DNA from: Bog-756 sp963839925
Lineage (GTDB): Bacteria; Actinomycetota; Acidimicrobiia; Acidimicrobiales; RAAP-2
Length of the DNA: 64,000 bases
Direction: 5' to 3'
Assembly: GCA_963839925.1 (NCBI GenBank)
Contig: CAWIWV010000001.1
Coordinates: 248,001-312,000 of the forward strand
Shown one piece after another: positions 26,954-35,950 of this stretch. How positions within the stretch are numbered: position 1 is the stretch's first letter; the number at the start of each line of letters is the position of its first letter. The notes beneath the pieces were generated by a model. That model was not told the DNA's origin, searched no databases, and saw only the letters and a list, made by a program, of their open reading frames with translations. Made by a program: the position numbers and the translations under genes.

Positions 26954-29254
26954 TTAAGTGGGATCCGACTCTGCAGGTGATTCGATGCGTGAGGGCCACC
27001 AATTCCAGCGTCCGAGGAGCTCCACGATCGACGGCACGAGTACCGTTCGCACCACGAAGGTGTCGAGCAGGATCCCGATCGCCAGCCCGAAACCGATGAC
27101 CCGAATCTGACCGTTGCCCTGACCGGACCCTCCGACCACCGCGAGCACGACGAAGCTGCCGGCGAGGACCAGTCCCGCTGAGGTGACGGTCGGCCCGGTG
27201 GCGCCGACCGAGCGAACGACTGCCCGGCGCAACGTGTCCTTCGACGCTTCCTCACGGATCCGGGTCATCACCAGAATGTTGTAGTCCTCCCCGAGCGCCA
27301 ACAAGAAGACGAACATCAGGAAGGGCAGGAGGAAGACCAGACCGGACTGCCCGCCGATCGTCATGAAAATGATGACCGATACGCCGAGCGACGCGAGGTA
27401 GGAGAGCAGCACGGTCAGGATGAGGTAGATGGGCGCGATGAGGCTGCGAAGCACGAGTGCGAGCACGAGTCCGATTGCCACGATGGCGATGGGTACGATC
27501 TTGCCGACGTCGTTGTTCGAGATGTGGCTCACGTCGTAGAGCGCGGGAGCCTCGCCTGCGACGCCGTTGTCATCGGCTCCGGCCCGGGTGGCGACCTCGT
27601 CGACCAGAGTTCGGATCCGGGGGATCGCGTTGATCGAACTGGTCGACCCTGGCGTCCCTGCACGGAGAGCGGTCTCCCACTGGACGGTGTGGCCGTCGGG
27701 ACTGATGAAGCGTGCGGTTGTGAGGTAGGTCTCGTACTCGGACTGCGAAATGCCCGACCCGGCCGGAGGAACCAGCGACTTCTTGATGAGCTCTTGCGGT
27801 GATCCGTAGGGGTGGACCCGTTGGTACAAGGCCGACAGCTCGGCGGGAGACAACGAAGCGCCGTTGGGGTCGAGGGGCCCGGTCACCGAGGAGAAGACCC
27901 CGGCGCCGCGCAGCCCGCTGCTCGCGGTCGCCAGCTGTTCGGGGTCCTTCCACACCGACCGGGGAAAGCGCATGACGACATTGGTCGGGTTGTCACTCGA
28001 TTGGGGGAAGAACTTGGCGAGCGCTGCATTCCCGAGCGCGGCGCTGCTCCCGCTCGGCGCTGCGACGTCGCCACCGAAACCCGATGGCACGAACTGGAGG
28101 GCGAAGATCGCAAGGGTGCCGAGGGCGAGCACTCCGATGACCAGAGTCGCGACCGGCCGGGTGACCAACCGGCCCGCAATCCGGCCCCAGACCCCGTCGT
28201 CGTGGTCGCGCGGGAGGGTCTTGGTCGGCCAGAAGACCGCTCTGCCGAGGATCGCCAACAATGCGGGCAACAGGGTCAGACCGGCGAGGAGCATGACTGC
28301 GATCCCGAGGGCCAGCGGCAGTCCGAGGTCGTGGTAGAGGCCGAAGCTCGCGGCAAGCAAGGTGAGCAGTGCGACGATCACCGTCGCGGCGGACGCGGTG
28401 ATCGACTCGCCGACCCGCTGGACCGAGTAGATCACCGCCTCCTTCGGCTCACTCCCGTCGAGCAGCCGTTCGCGCACGCGGAAGACGAGGAACAGGCCGT
28501 AGTCGGTTCCGGCTCCGAGTATCAGCACGATGAGAAGGATCTGGGTGAAGAAGGAGACTTTCAACACGCCCGCGCTGCCGAGTGCGCCGATGAACGAGCC
28601 GGAGAGGACCAGGACCAGCGCTGCCGGAAGCAAGGTCACCAGGGGAGCCAGCAGCGAACGGAAGATGATGAACAGCAGCACGATGATGAACAGGACCGAG
28701 GCGTTCTGGATCTGGTTTCCCTGCTTCGTCGACTGCTCCTGGTTGGCGATGTTGGTCGCGACCGCGCCGGCGAGATGGACCTGGAGGTCGGAAGGGAGGG
28801 GAGCCGAGGACAGGGTGGTCAGCAGGTGATCGACCAGGTCCTTCGCGTCGCTCTGGCCGAAGGGCGAGACCGAGGACACCACGAGCAGCTGTGCGGCCCG
28901 TCCGTCGGGCGACGCGTTGAGGAACTGGGCAGAGAGCACCGTCGGCACATGCCGAAGGCGAACGAGCAGCGAGGCGAGCGCGCTCTGATCTACGGCTGTG
29001 AGGGTCGGGTTCGAGGTGACCGCGACGATCGGGATCTGACTGTGGGTCTGCGGCCCGATCAGCGGCTCTGCGAGGTTCGCGGCCTGGTTGCTCGGCGCGC
29101 TGGCCGGAAGGAAGGCCCCGTTGTTGGTGTCGACCTGGCTGTTCAGTGTCGGCAGGGATCGCACCGAGATGATCGTCCCGGCGATCCAGATGATCACCAC
29201 CAACCATCGGAAACGAACGGACGTCCGACCGATGAATTGGAAGACTCGGCCCAT
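26954..29254 (-). CDS. MMPL/RND family transporter
   Basis: Predicted 766-residue inner-membrane protein with two homologous MMPL halves, about 12 spans and two large extracytoplasmic loops. It starts MGRVFQFIGRTSVRFRWLVV. The hydrophobic stretch with GAGTDYGLFLVFRVRE and its second-half counterpart ALGEDYNILVMTRIREE holds the charged residues used for proton relay in these transporters. Family members export lipids or small molecules in actinobacteria; substrate not predictable. The start at 29254 is chosen because the long frame upstream to 30610 is antisense to the polymerase gene. It diverges from that gene across an 84-nt gap. Confidence 0.92.
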   Translation of the reverse strand: MGRVFQFIGRTSVRFRWLVVIIWIAGTIISVRSLPTLNSQVDTNNGAFLPASAPSNQAANLAEPLIGPQTHSQIPIVAVTSNPTLTAVDQSALASLLVRLRHVPTVLSAQFLNASPDGRAAQLLVVSSVSPFGQSDAKDLVDHLLTTLSSAPLPSDLQVHLAGAVATNIANQEQSTKQGNQIQNASVLFIIVLLFIIFRSLLAPLVTLLPAALVLVLSGSFIGALGSAGVLKVSFFTQILLIVLILGAGTDYGLFLVFRVRERLLDGSEPKEAVIYSVQRVGESITASAATVIVALLTLLAASFGLYHDLGLPLALGIAVMLLAGLTLLPALLAILGRAVFWPTKTLPRDHDDGVWGRIAGRLVTRPVATLVIGVLALGTLAIFALQFVPSGFGGDVAAPSGSSAALGNAALAKFFPQSSDNPTNVVMRFPRSVWKDPEQLATASSGLRGAGVFSSVTGPLDPNGASLSPAELSALYQRVHPYGSPQELIKKSLVPPAGSGISQSEYETYLTTARFISPDGHTVQWETALRAGTPGSTSSINAIPRIRTLVDEVATRAGADDNGVAGEAPALYDVSHISNNDVGKIVPIAIVAIGLVLALVLRSLIAPIYLILTVLLSYLASLGVSVIIFMTIGGQSGLVFLLPFLMFVFLLALGEDYNILVMTRIREEASKDTLRRAVVRSVGATGPTVTSAGLVLAGSFVVLAVVGGSGQGNGQIRVIGFGLAIGILLDTFVVRTVLVPSIVELLGRWNWWPSRIESPAESDPT

Positions 29255-29338
29255 GTCTCTGATTCTGGTGGTTCGGATCGCTCGGCGTCGAACTCGCCGA
29301 AGGGGGAACCGGTCGGACCGGACCGGTATCGTGGGCAG

Positions 29339-30349
29339 ATGCCCGCCAAGGAGGTCCGGGTCGTCGAGGCCTGCGGACATCAGGTCAAGATCTCGAGTCC
29401 GGACAAGGTCTATTTTCCCGAGTTGGGCGCGACCAAGTTCGACCTCGTCTCTTACTACCTCGAGGTCGGAGAGTCGCTCGTCAACGCGGACGCGGGCCGA
29501 CCGGCACTGCTCCAGCGGTTCCCCGACGGCGCCACCGGCCCGTCCTTCTTTCAGAAGAGGGTGCCGTCCGGGGTACCCGACTGGCTGCAGACGACGGTGG
29601 TCACCACGCCCAACGGCACCACCTCGAACGCCCTCGTCGTCGCGGACATCGCCCATGTGCTCTGGGCGGTCAACATGGGGTGCCTCGGCCTGCATCTGTG
29701 GCCGTACCGGGCTGACGATCCCGGCCATGCCGACGAGCTCCGGATCGATCTCGACCCGCAACCGGGGACTTCGTTCGACGACGTCCGGGCTGCGGCCGAC
29801 CGGGTGCACCAGCTGCTGGACGAGCTCGGCATCGTCGGGTACCCGAAGACGACCGGCAACCGCGGGCTCCACGTCTACGTGCGCCTCGAGCCGCGCTGGA
29901 CCGCCTTCGAGGTGCGCGCCGGAGCGGTTGCGGTCGCTCGCGAGCTCGAGCGCCGGCACCCCGAGCTGATCACTTCCGCCTGGTGGAAGGAAGAGCGCGG
30001 CGAACGCATCTTCGTCGACTTCAACCAGAACGCTCCGCACAAGACGGTCTTCGGGGCATGGTTCGCCCGCCCCCGCACCGGTGGTCAGGTCTCGACCCCC
30101 CTCGACTGGGACGAGATCGACACGGTCGAACCCGACGACCTGACCATTCGGACGGTTCCCGAACTGATTCGGCGGCGCGGGGACCCGTGGGCGGACATCG
30201 CCGACCATCCCCAGTCTCTCGAACCGCTGCTCGAGATGGCCGCATCCGACCGGGCGAACGGTCTGCACGATGCACCGTGGCCACCCGAGTACCCGAAACA
30301 GCCCGACGAGCCGACCCGGGTCGCTCCGAGCAGGGCCAAGCGGACATGA
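29339..30349 (+). CDS. LigD-type polymerase (AEP primase domain), stand-alone
   Basis: Predicted 336-residue archaeo-eukaryotic primase-like polymerase of the LigD PolDom family, used in actinobacterial non-homologous end joining. Recognisable blocks are VKISSPDKVYFPELGATKFDLV, FFQKRVPSGVPDW, HLWPYRADDPGHADELRIDLDPQPG with the catalytic DxD, and TTGNRGLHVYVRLEP with the third motif. It lacks the phosphoesterase and ligase domains found in fused LigD; a ligase module is encoded nearby at 31447. The ATG at 29339 is chosen by homology; the frame continues far upstream as antisense of the MMPL gene. It overlaps the next gene by 4 nt. Confidence 0.9.
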   Translation: MPAKEVRVVEACGHQVKISSPDKVYFPELGATKFDLVSYYLEVGESLVNADAGRPALLQRFPDGATGPSFFQKRVPSGVPDWLQTTVVTTPNGTTSNALVVADIAHVLWAVNMGCLGLHLWPYRADDPGHADELRIDLDPQPGTSFDDVRAAADRVHQLLDELGIVGYPKTTGNRGLHVYVRLEPRWTAFEVRAGAVAVARELERRHPELITSAWWKEERGERIFVDFNQNAPHKTVFGAWFARPRTGGQVSTPLDWDEIDTVEPDDLTIRTVPELIRRRGDPWADIADHPQSLEPLLEMAASDRANGLHDAPWPPEYPKQPDEPTRVAPSRAKRT

Positions 30350-31367
30350 GCTCGCTCGACCCGGTCGCCTCGCTGCGCCGCATCGCCTACCTGCTCGAAC
30401 GCGACGGCGCCGAGTCGTACAAGGTGCGCGCCTTTCGCCACGCCGCAGCAGCGGTGGCCGAGGTGCCTGCCGACGAGCTGGGCTCGATGACCCTCGCATC
30501 GCTCCAGAAGATCCCCGGTGTGGGAAAGACGAGCGCGCAGGTGATCGTGGAGGCCGCCCGGGGGACGGTGCCCACCTATCTCCAGAAGCTCGAGTCGGAC
30601 GACGCGGCACCGATCAGCGACGACGCGTCGGCGTTGCTCGCGAAGCTCCAGGGTGACTGTCACAGCCACTCCGACTGGTCGGACGGAGGCAGCCCGATCG
30701 ACGAGATGGCAGTGGCGGCCAAGGCGCTCGGGCACCATTACTGGGCGCTGACCGACCACAGTCCCCGATTGACCGTCGCACACGGGCTCGACGCCGAGCG
30801 CCTCCGTCGGCAGCTGGAAGTCGTCGCAGAGCTCAACGCGCAGCTCGCTCCGTTCCGCATCTTGACCGGTATCGAAGTCGACATTCTCGAGGACGGCTCA
30901 CTCGATCAGGCGGACGACCTGCTGGCGCAGCTCGACGTGGTGGTGGCGAGCGTCCATTCGAAGCTGCGGATGGACGAGCGGGAGATGACTGAACGGATGC
31001 TTCGCGGGTTCGCAGTCCTCATACCGACATCCTCGGGCACTGCACCGGGCGGCTCCTCGTCGGGCGCGGCCGTCCCCAGTCGACCTTCGATGCCGAAGCC
31101 GTCTTCGGTGCCTGTGCGGAGACCGGCACCGCGGTCGAGATCAACTCGAGGCCCGAGCGTCTCGACCCGCCCGAGGATCTGCTCGCGCTCGCGCTTTCTC
31201 TCGGTTGCGTGATGGTGGTCGACACCGACGCCCATGCGCCTGGTCAGCTCGAGTGGCAACGCAACGGGTGTGAGCAAGCGGTCCGGGTGGGTGTGCCGGT
31301 CGATCGGATCATGAACACCAAACCGATGGAGGAGTTCCTCGCCTGGACGGCGAGCCACGCGGCATAG
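30346..31367 (+). pseudogene. HHH-PHP domain nuclease (PolX-like), broken by a frameshift
   Basis: Residues 1 to about 90 form a PolX-like helix-hairpin-helix unit (LQKIPGVGKTSAQVIVEAARG). The PHP phosphoesterase domain follows from about residue 103 (GDCHSHSDWSDG with His106 and His108; ALTDHSPRL; GIEVDILEDG; VVASVHSKL). The frame breaks near 31015: after ERMLRGFA the conserved continuation PHTDILGHCTGRLL, GRGRPQSTFDAEAVF and VDTDAHAPGQL is in a different frame ending at 31367. Adding one base restores about 340 residues with all metal-binding motifs. There is no polymerase domain. Coupled by ATGA to the LigD-type polymerase, so a repair role is likely. Sequencing error or recent loss cannot be separated. 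Confidence 0.87.
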
Positions 31368-31446
31368 CAGCGGGTTGCGTCTGTGGTGTCGGCTGTCGGC
31401 GTCGTTCGTTCCGCCCGGTCGCCGTCCCATGGTTACGATGGCTTGA

Positions 31447-32817
31447 GTGTCGAGTTCCGTCCAGCCCCCGGTCTCTCCGATGTTGGCGAAGCTGGCCCGT
31501 GAGCTGCCCGTTGGTGAGGGTCTGTTCTACGAACCGAAGTGGGACGGGTTCCGATGCATCGTCTTTCGCGACGGCGACAGCGTCGTGCTGGGCAGCCGGA
31601 ACGAGAAGCCATTGACCCGCTACTTCCCCGAGCTCGTGGAGTCGCTCAAGGCCAACCTGCCGGGGTCCTGCGTCGTCGACGGCGAGATCGTGATCGCCGG
31701 TCCGGGCGGGCTCGACTTCGACGCACTCTCCCAACGGATCCACCCTGCGGCTTCGCGGGTCGAGCTCCTCGCCCGCGAGACGCCGTCATCGTTCGTGGCC
31801 TTCGACCTGTTGGCCCTCGGCGACTCCGACCTCCAGTCGGATCCCTACGCTTCCCGTCGCAAGGCACTCGAGAAGGCGCTCGCAAAGGCCCGACCTCCGA
31901 TCCACCTGACGCCGGTCACCAGCAGCGCCGACCTGGCCCTCGAGTGGTTCTCACGTTTCGAGGGCGCCGGACTGGACGGCGTGATCGTGAAGGACGGGGA
32001 GCAGCCCTACCAGCCGGGCAAGCGGGTCATGTTGAAGGTGAAGCACGTTCGGAGTGCGGACTGCGTCGTCGCCGGATTCCGTTGGCACAAGGACGGGGAC
32101 GGTGTCGGCTCGTTGCTCCTCGGGTTGTTCGATCACTCGGGTGGGCTCCAGCACGTCGGCGTGGCATCGGGATTCAGTGTTGCCCGGCGCAAAGAGTTCA
32201 CGGAAGTGCTCGAGCCCTACCGGAAGGACGGGGCAACCGATCATCCGTGGATCGGCGAGGGCGACGTGGAGGGGCGTATCCCCGGCGGTCAGAGCCGATG
32301 GAGCGCCGGCAAGGACCTGAGTTGGGAAGTCCTGCGTCCGGAACTGGTCGCCGAGGTCTCCTACGACCACCTCCAAGGTGACCGCTTCCGCCATGCGACG
32401 TCCTTCCTTCGCTGGCGGCCCGATCGCGAGCCGGCCTCGTGCACCTACGCGCAGCTCGATTCCCCGGTGCCCGCCGAGCTCGAAGAAGTCTTCGGCACCA
32501 AGGGTGACTCGACTCAGCCGATGCCGGTCTCTGTGGCTCGGCGCTCCGCGAGCGCCGCTGCTCGTTGGGCCAGCGCGGGATCGCGAAGGTGGTCGCAGAT
32601 CGCTTCGAACTCCTGCTTCGGTCCGACCCATCGCAGTGATGCCACCGAGTCGAGCAAGGCCGGGTCGACCCGCAGGGTCGCGAGCTCACGGAACAGCAGG
32701 GCCAGCTCGCGTTCGTCGCGAAGTCGCTCCGCCAGCTTTGCTTCGCCGCGCAACCCGGCCCGCACCTCGGGGTCCCACTCGGAGACCCGGTCGGGTACCT
32801 CGTCGATCGTTCCGTAG
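31447..32817 (+). CDS. ATP-dependent DNA ligase (LigD ligase-domain type)
   Basis: Catalytic part of about 355 residues. Motif I is EPKWDGFR with Lys31 as the AMP acceptor, motif IIIa-like FVAFDLLAL, motif IV DGVIVKDGE, motif V MLKVKHVRSADCVV, and an OB domain to about residue 355 (VPAELEEVFGTKG). Family members normally end there. The open frame runs on for another 100 codons, fully antisense to the 5'-3' exonuclease gene and Ser/Arg-rich. A single extra G near 32500-32504 would bring a TGA into frame just after GTKG. The natural end is therefore probably near 32507. Together with the polymerase at 29339 it makes a split LigD system; no Ku gene is in the window. Confidence 0.87.
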   Translation: MSSSVQPPVSPMLAKLARELPVGEGLFYEPKWDGFRCIVFRDGDSVVLGSRNEKPLTRYFPELVESLKANLPGSCVVDGEIVIAGPGGLDFDALSQRIHPAASRVELLARETPSSFVAFDLLALGDSDLQSDPYASRRKALEKALAKARPPIHLTPVTSSADLALEWFSRFEGAGLDGVIVKDGEQPYQPGKRVMLKVKHVRSADCVVAGFRWHKDGDGVGSLLLGLFDHSGGLQHVGVASGFSVARRKEFTEVLEPYRKDGATDHPWIGEGDVEGRIPGGQSRWSAGKDLSWEVLRPELVAEVSYDHLQGDRFRHATSFLRWRPDREPASCTYAQLDSPVPAELEEVFGTKGDSTQPMPVSVARRSASAAARWASAGSRRWSQIASNSCFGPTHRSDATESSKAGSTRRVASSRNSRASSRSSRSRSASFASPRNPARTSGSHSETRSGTSSIVP

Positions 32818-33422
32818 TGGGCGAGCACGACCGAGGCCGATCGCTTCCCCCAACCGGCGAGCCCGGGAAATCCATCCGCGGAGTCGCCGACGAGCGCCAG
32901 CCAATCGGGGATGGACCGGGGCGCCACCCCGAACTTGTCCCACACGCCGGCCTCGTCGGTCACCACCTCCTTGCGGCGGTCCAACTGCACGACGCGGTCA
33001 CCCACCACACATTGGGCCAGGTCCTTGTCGGGAGTGCAGATGAAGACCCGGTCGACCGTCGGATCCGCCGACGACACCGATGCCCCGGTTGCCAAGGCGT
33101 CGTCCGCTTCGAGCTCGACCATCGGCCAGATGACCACCCCGAGCGCGTCCAGCCCGGCCTCCAACAACTCGAACTGGGAGCGCAGCTCGACCGGGATGTC
33201 CTCGCCGGTCTTGTAGCCGGGCCAGAGCTCGTTGCGGAAGGACTCGATCACATGATCGGTGGCAACTCCCACATGGGTCGCGCCGTCGCCAAGCATGCCG
33301 ACGACCGAAAGCAGGACGCCACGGGCCGCCCCGACCTCCTCGCCGTCATCCCCTGCCCGAGGCGGTTGCCCGAAGAAGTGACGAAACAGCTCATAGGTGC
33401 CATCCACCAGGTGGACATCCAT
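32514..33422 (-). CDS. 5'-3' exonuclease (Pol I N-terminal domain type)
   Basis: Predicted 302-residue stand-alone FEN/5' nuclease. Metal-binding acidic clusters are seen in MDVHLVDGTYELFRHFF, VATDHVIESFRNELWPGYK, VELEADDALAT and ICTPDKDLAQCV. The helix-hairpin-helix DNA-binding segment is DSADGFPGLAGWGKRSASVVLAHYG. It lacks polymerase domains. The gene converges on the ligase gene, and their frames overlap by about 300 nt only because the ligase frame has no stop. Probably removes 5' flaps in repair. Confidence 0.9.
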   Translation of the reverse strand: MDVHLVDGTYELFRHFFGQPPRAGDDGEEVGAARGVLLSVVGMLGDGATHVGVATDHVIESFRNELWPGYKTGEDIPVELRSQFELLEAGLDALGVVIWPMVELEADDALATGASVSSADPTVDRVFICTPDKDLAQCVVGDRVVQLDRRKEVVTDEAGVWDKFGVAPRSIPDWLALVGDSADGFPGLAGWGKRSASVVLAHYGTIDEVPDRVSEWDPEVRAGLRGEAKLAERLRDERELALLFRELATLRVDPALLDSVASLRWVGPKQEFEAICDHLRDPALAQRAAALAERRATETGIG

Positions 33423-33443
33423 CGGACCAGCTTGGCAGGTGGC

Positions 33444-33965
33444 TCAGTCGAGTGCAGCCAGCAGCTCCCGGCAGCGTTTGGCGTCGCCGGCGAGCTTGGC
33501 TCGGAATTCGTCCATGCGGGCCAGCTTCGCCGTGAGCTGCTCGGCCAACGACTCGTTGAGCGCGAGCGCTTCGACCAAGGTCTCCTTCTGCTGCGCGCGT
33601 GCTTTCTTGGTGGTGGAGCCCTTGGTCGCGCGATAGGCGGTCCGCAGCTCCTCGAGCCTGCTCTGGAAGGACAGGAACTCCCGGATCTCGTCGAGGTTCA
33701 TGCCGAGCACGTCGCGCAGCTCGATGACCCGGTCCAGCTGTTTGAGGTCGTCCTCGGTGTACCGCCGTTGGCCGCCGCGGGTGTGCACCGAAGGACTCAG
33801 CAGTCCGAGCTCCTCGTAGTAGCGCAAGGTCCGCGCCGACACGCCGGCCGCCCGGGCGGCATCGCTGATCGAGATCCCGCGTGCCGGGTCGGCGTGCGAG
33901 CCAGTTGGCGATTCGGTCGATTCGGTCGGTTTCGTAGTGGACGTGCGCGTGGTCAGCATGTTCAC
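33444..33965 (-). CDS. MerR family transcriptional regulator
   Basis: Predicted 173-residue regulator. A Ser/Thr-rich leader of about 28 residues precedes the MerR winged helix ISISDAARAAGVSARTLRYYEELGLLSPSVHTRGGQRRYTEDDLKQL, then a dimerisation coiled coil and a C-terminal part rich in Lys/Ala/Leu with no metal-binding cysteines. It therefore probably senses an organic ligand. Its start overlaps the stop of the MFS transporter by 4 nt, so it is the second gene of that operon and likely controls it. Confidence 0.9.
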   Translation of the reverse strand: MNMLTTRTSTTKPTESTESPTGSHADPARGISISDAARAAGVSARTLRYYEELGLLSPSVHTRGGQRRYTEDDLKQLDRVIELRDVLGMNLDEIREFLSFQSRLEELRTAYRATKGSTTKKARAQQKETLVEALALNESLAEQLTAKLARMDEFRAKLAGDAKRCRELLAALD

Positions 33966-35812
33966 TCGCCGAGGAGTGGTTCGGTTTCGGCGACCGCCTC
34001 GTTTGCCGACACCAGGACGGGTTGCTCGTGTTCCTCGAACATCTCGGGTTGAGACGCATCGTGCTGGTCACCCTGCGGCTCCTCATAGTGGTACTTCCCG
34101 CCACGGAGCAGTGAGGCCACGGCTCCGAGTGTACAGACGGCCGCTGCGAAGGAGAATGCTTCGGTCAGCCCGCGGGAGAAGGACGAGGCGATCAGCTTCG
34201 GGAAGAAGGACCTGCTCGTCAGGTAGTGCGCGGTCGGGGCAGGGAGGTGGGAGAGCGTGGCCGGGCCGACCAGCGTCTGGATCGGGTTGTAGCCGAGGAA
34301 CGCGGCGAAGAGGCTTCCCACCGGGGGCAGGTGGGACACCCGAAGCGCGGTTGCCGCCGGTACGCCGCGGACGACAAGGCCGTGGTAGAGCGAGCCGGGC
34401 AACGTCGCCGCCAACCCGAGGATCATCAGGGTGAAGAAGATCCCGATGGACAACACCTGCGCCGACGCGTTGAAGGTTCCTGCCATTCCCGCTCCCGCAC
34501 CGCGCTGGCTGGCCGGCAGGCTGTTCATGATGCCGGTCTGGTTCGGTGCGATGAACATTCCCATGCCGACCGAGTTCAAGAAGATGAGCGCGGCGAACAT
34601 CGGGTACGAGAAGTCGACCGGGAGAGCCTGAAGGAGAATGAAGGTCAGCGCCACCAGCAAGAGACCGCCGGTGGCGAACGGCCGTGCTCCGTAGCGGTCG
34701 GCCAGCACGCCGCTGATCGGTCCGGCGACGAGAAAGCCGACGGTCAACGGGATCATGTAGATGCCCGCCCACAGCGGTGTCGAAGCAAAGCTGTAGCCGT
34801 GGAGGGGCAGCCAGATCCCCTGCAGCCAGATGATCAACATGAACATCAGGCCGCCACGGCTGAGGGACGCGAAGAAGCTCGCGATGTTGCCGGCGGTGAA
34901 CGGTCGGATGCGGAACAAGGTGAGCCGGAACATCGGATGGGGCACCCGGGTCTCGATAACTCCGAAGATGATCAGGATCGCGATGCCGCCGAAGATCTCG
35001 GCGAGGACGACCGGGCTGGTCCAGCCCATGGTGTGGTGGCCGTAGGGGAGGAGGCCGTAGGTGATGCCGACCAGGATCAGGATAAGGCCGGCCGCGAAGG
35101 TCAGATTGCCCCACCAGTCGATGGAGGCCGGCGTGCGCACACCGCGGTCCTGGAGCTTGATGTACGCCCAGATTGTCCCGAAGATGCCGATCGGAACCGA
35201 AAGGAGGAAGACGAGGTGCCACTGCACCGGCGCGAGGAGTCCGCCGAGGAGCAGCCCGATGAACGAACCCGCGATCGCGGCAACGTTGTTGATGCCGAGC
35301 CCGAGCCCCCGCTGGTTGGAGGGGAAGGCGTCGGTGATGATCGCGGAGGAGTTGGCGAACAGCATGGCGCCCCCGACCCCTTGCCCGATTCGCATGCCGA
35401 TGAGCCAGATCGCGGCCGGCGCGCCGGTCATCCAGGTGCTCGCAAGAAGGATCGAAAAGACGGTGAACACCGCGAAGCCGAGGTTGAAGATGCGGACCCG
35501 GCCGAACATGTCTCCCACCCGGCCGAGGGTGACCACGAGCACGGCGAGGACGACGCTGAACCCCATCAGCATCCAGAGCATGTAGCCGGTGTTGCCCGGT
35601 GCCAGAGGATTGAGCTGGATCCCCCGGAAGATGTCCGGCAACGAGATCAGCACGATGGACTGGTTGACGAAGACCATCAAGGTGCCGAGGGTGACCGTCG
35701 CCAGAGCCACCCACTTGTAGGTCTCGGAGCTTGCCGCGATCCCGACCGCGTGTCCGTTCGACCGGTCAGGCAGGGACCGGGGAACTGCGGTGGCCGGAGA
35801 ACGGGAAGGCAT
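33962..35812 (-). CDS. MFS transporter, DHA2-type multidrug efflux
   Basis: Predicted 616-residue inner-membrane transporter with about 14 spans. The N-terminal half contains LGRVGDMFGRVRIF (the motif between spans 2 and 3) and a motif C-like GVGGAMLFANSSAII. The second half includes GVLADRYGARPF, repeating the loop motif. Length and topology fit the drug:H+ antiporter-2 group. It is transcribed with a MerR regulator downstream (ATGA overlap). An AGGAG sits close to the start. The cytoplasmic C-terminal tail is acidic and Gln/Glu-rich. Confidence 0.9.
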   Translation of the reverse strand: MPSRSPATAVPRSLPDRSNGHAVGIAASSETYKWVALATVTLGTLMVFVNQSIVLISLPDIFRGIQLNPLAPGNTGYMLWMLMGFSVVLAVLVVTLGRVGDMFGRVRIFNLGFAVFTVFSILLASTWMTGAPAAIWLIGMRIGQGVGGAMLFANSSAIITDAFPSNQRGLGLGINNVAAIAGSFIGLLLGGLLAPVQWHLVFLLSVPIGIFGTIWAYIKLQDRGVRTPASIDWWGNLTFAAGLILILVGITYGLLPYGHHTMGWTSPVVLAEIFGGIAILIIFGVIETRVPHPMFRLTLFRIRPFTAGNIASFFASLSRGGLMFMLIIWLQGIWLPLHGYSFASTPLWAGIYMIPLTVGFLVAGPISGVLADRYGARPFATGGLLLVALTFILLQALPVDFSYPMFAALIFLNSVGMGMFIAPNQTGIMNSLPASQRGAGAGMAGTFNASAQVLSIGIFFTLMILGLAATLPGSLYHGLVVRGVPAATALRVSHLPPVGSLFAAFLGYNPIQTLVGPATLSHLPAPTAHYLTSRSFFPKLIASSFSRGLTEAFSFAAAVCTLGAVASLLRGGKYHYEEPQGDQHDASQPEMFEEHEQPVLVSANEAVAETEPLLGE

Positions 35813-35820
35813 CGACTCCT

Positions 35821-35846
35821 ATCATAACGTTAACGTCATGGTTAAG
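35821..35846 (-). promoter_or_regulatory. Candidate MerR-type operator/promoter of the MFS operon
   Basis: Upstream of the MFS start lies a -10-like TATGAT (minus strand, 35826-35821). Beside it is a perfect 10-bp palindrome ACGTTAACGT (35827-35836), inside a wider TAAC-N12-GTTA inverted element (35825-35844). MerR regulators bind such repeats within stretched promoter spacers. The -35 is not clear. Confidence 0.45.
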
Positions 35847-35902
35847 AATCGCTCCTGGTCGGACCGGTCGGCGATGGGGTCCCTGGGATGGCGACCTGGG
35901 AA

Positions 35903-35950
35903 GAGCGCGATCAGGACAGAGCGCGACCAGGACAGAGCGCGACCAGGACA
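35903..35950. repeat. Three 16-bp tandem repeats
   Basis: Three head-to-tail copies of GAGCGCGACCAGGACA, the first with one T for C, without spacers. Confidence 0.92.

Noticed and set aside
27812..29338. Long plus-strand open frame upstream of the LigD-type polymerase
   Set aside because: It is antisense to the MMPL transporter, rich in Gly/Asp/Glu/Arg with no domain sense; only the part from 29339 is coding.
34226..35827. 533-codon plus-strand open frame
   Set aside because: Antisense of the MFS transporter; highly charged and repetitive, as expected from complementing hydrophobic codons.
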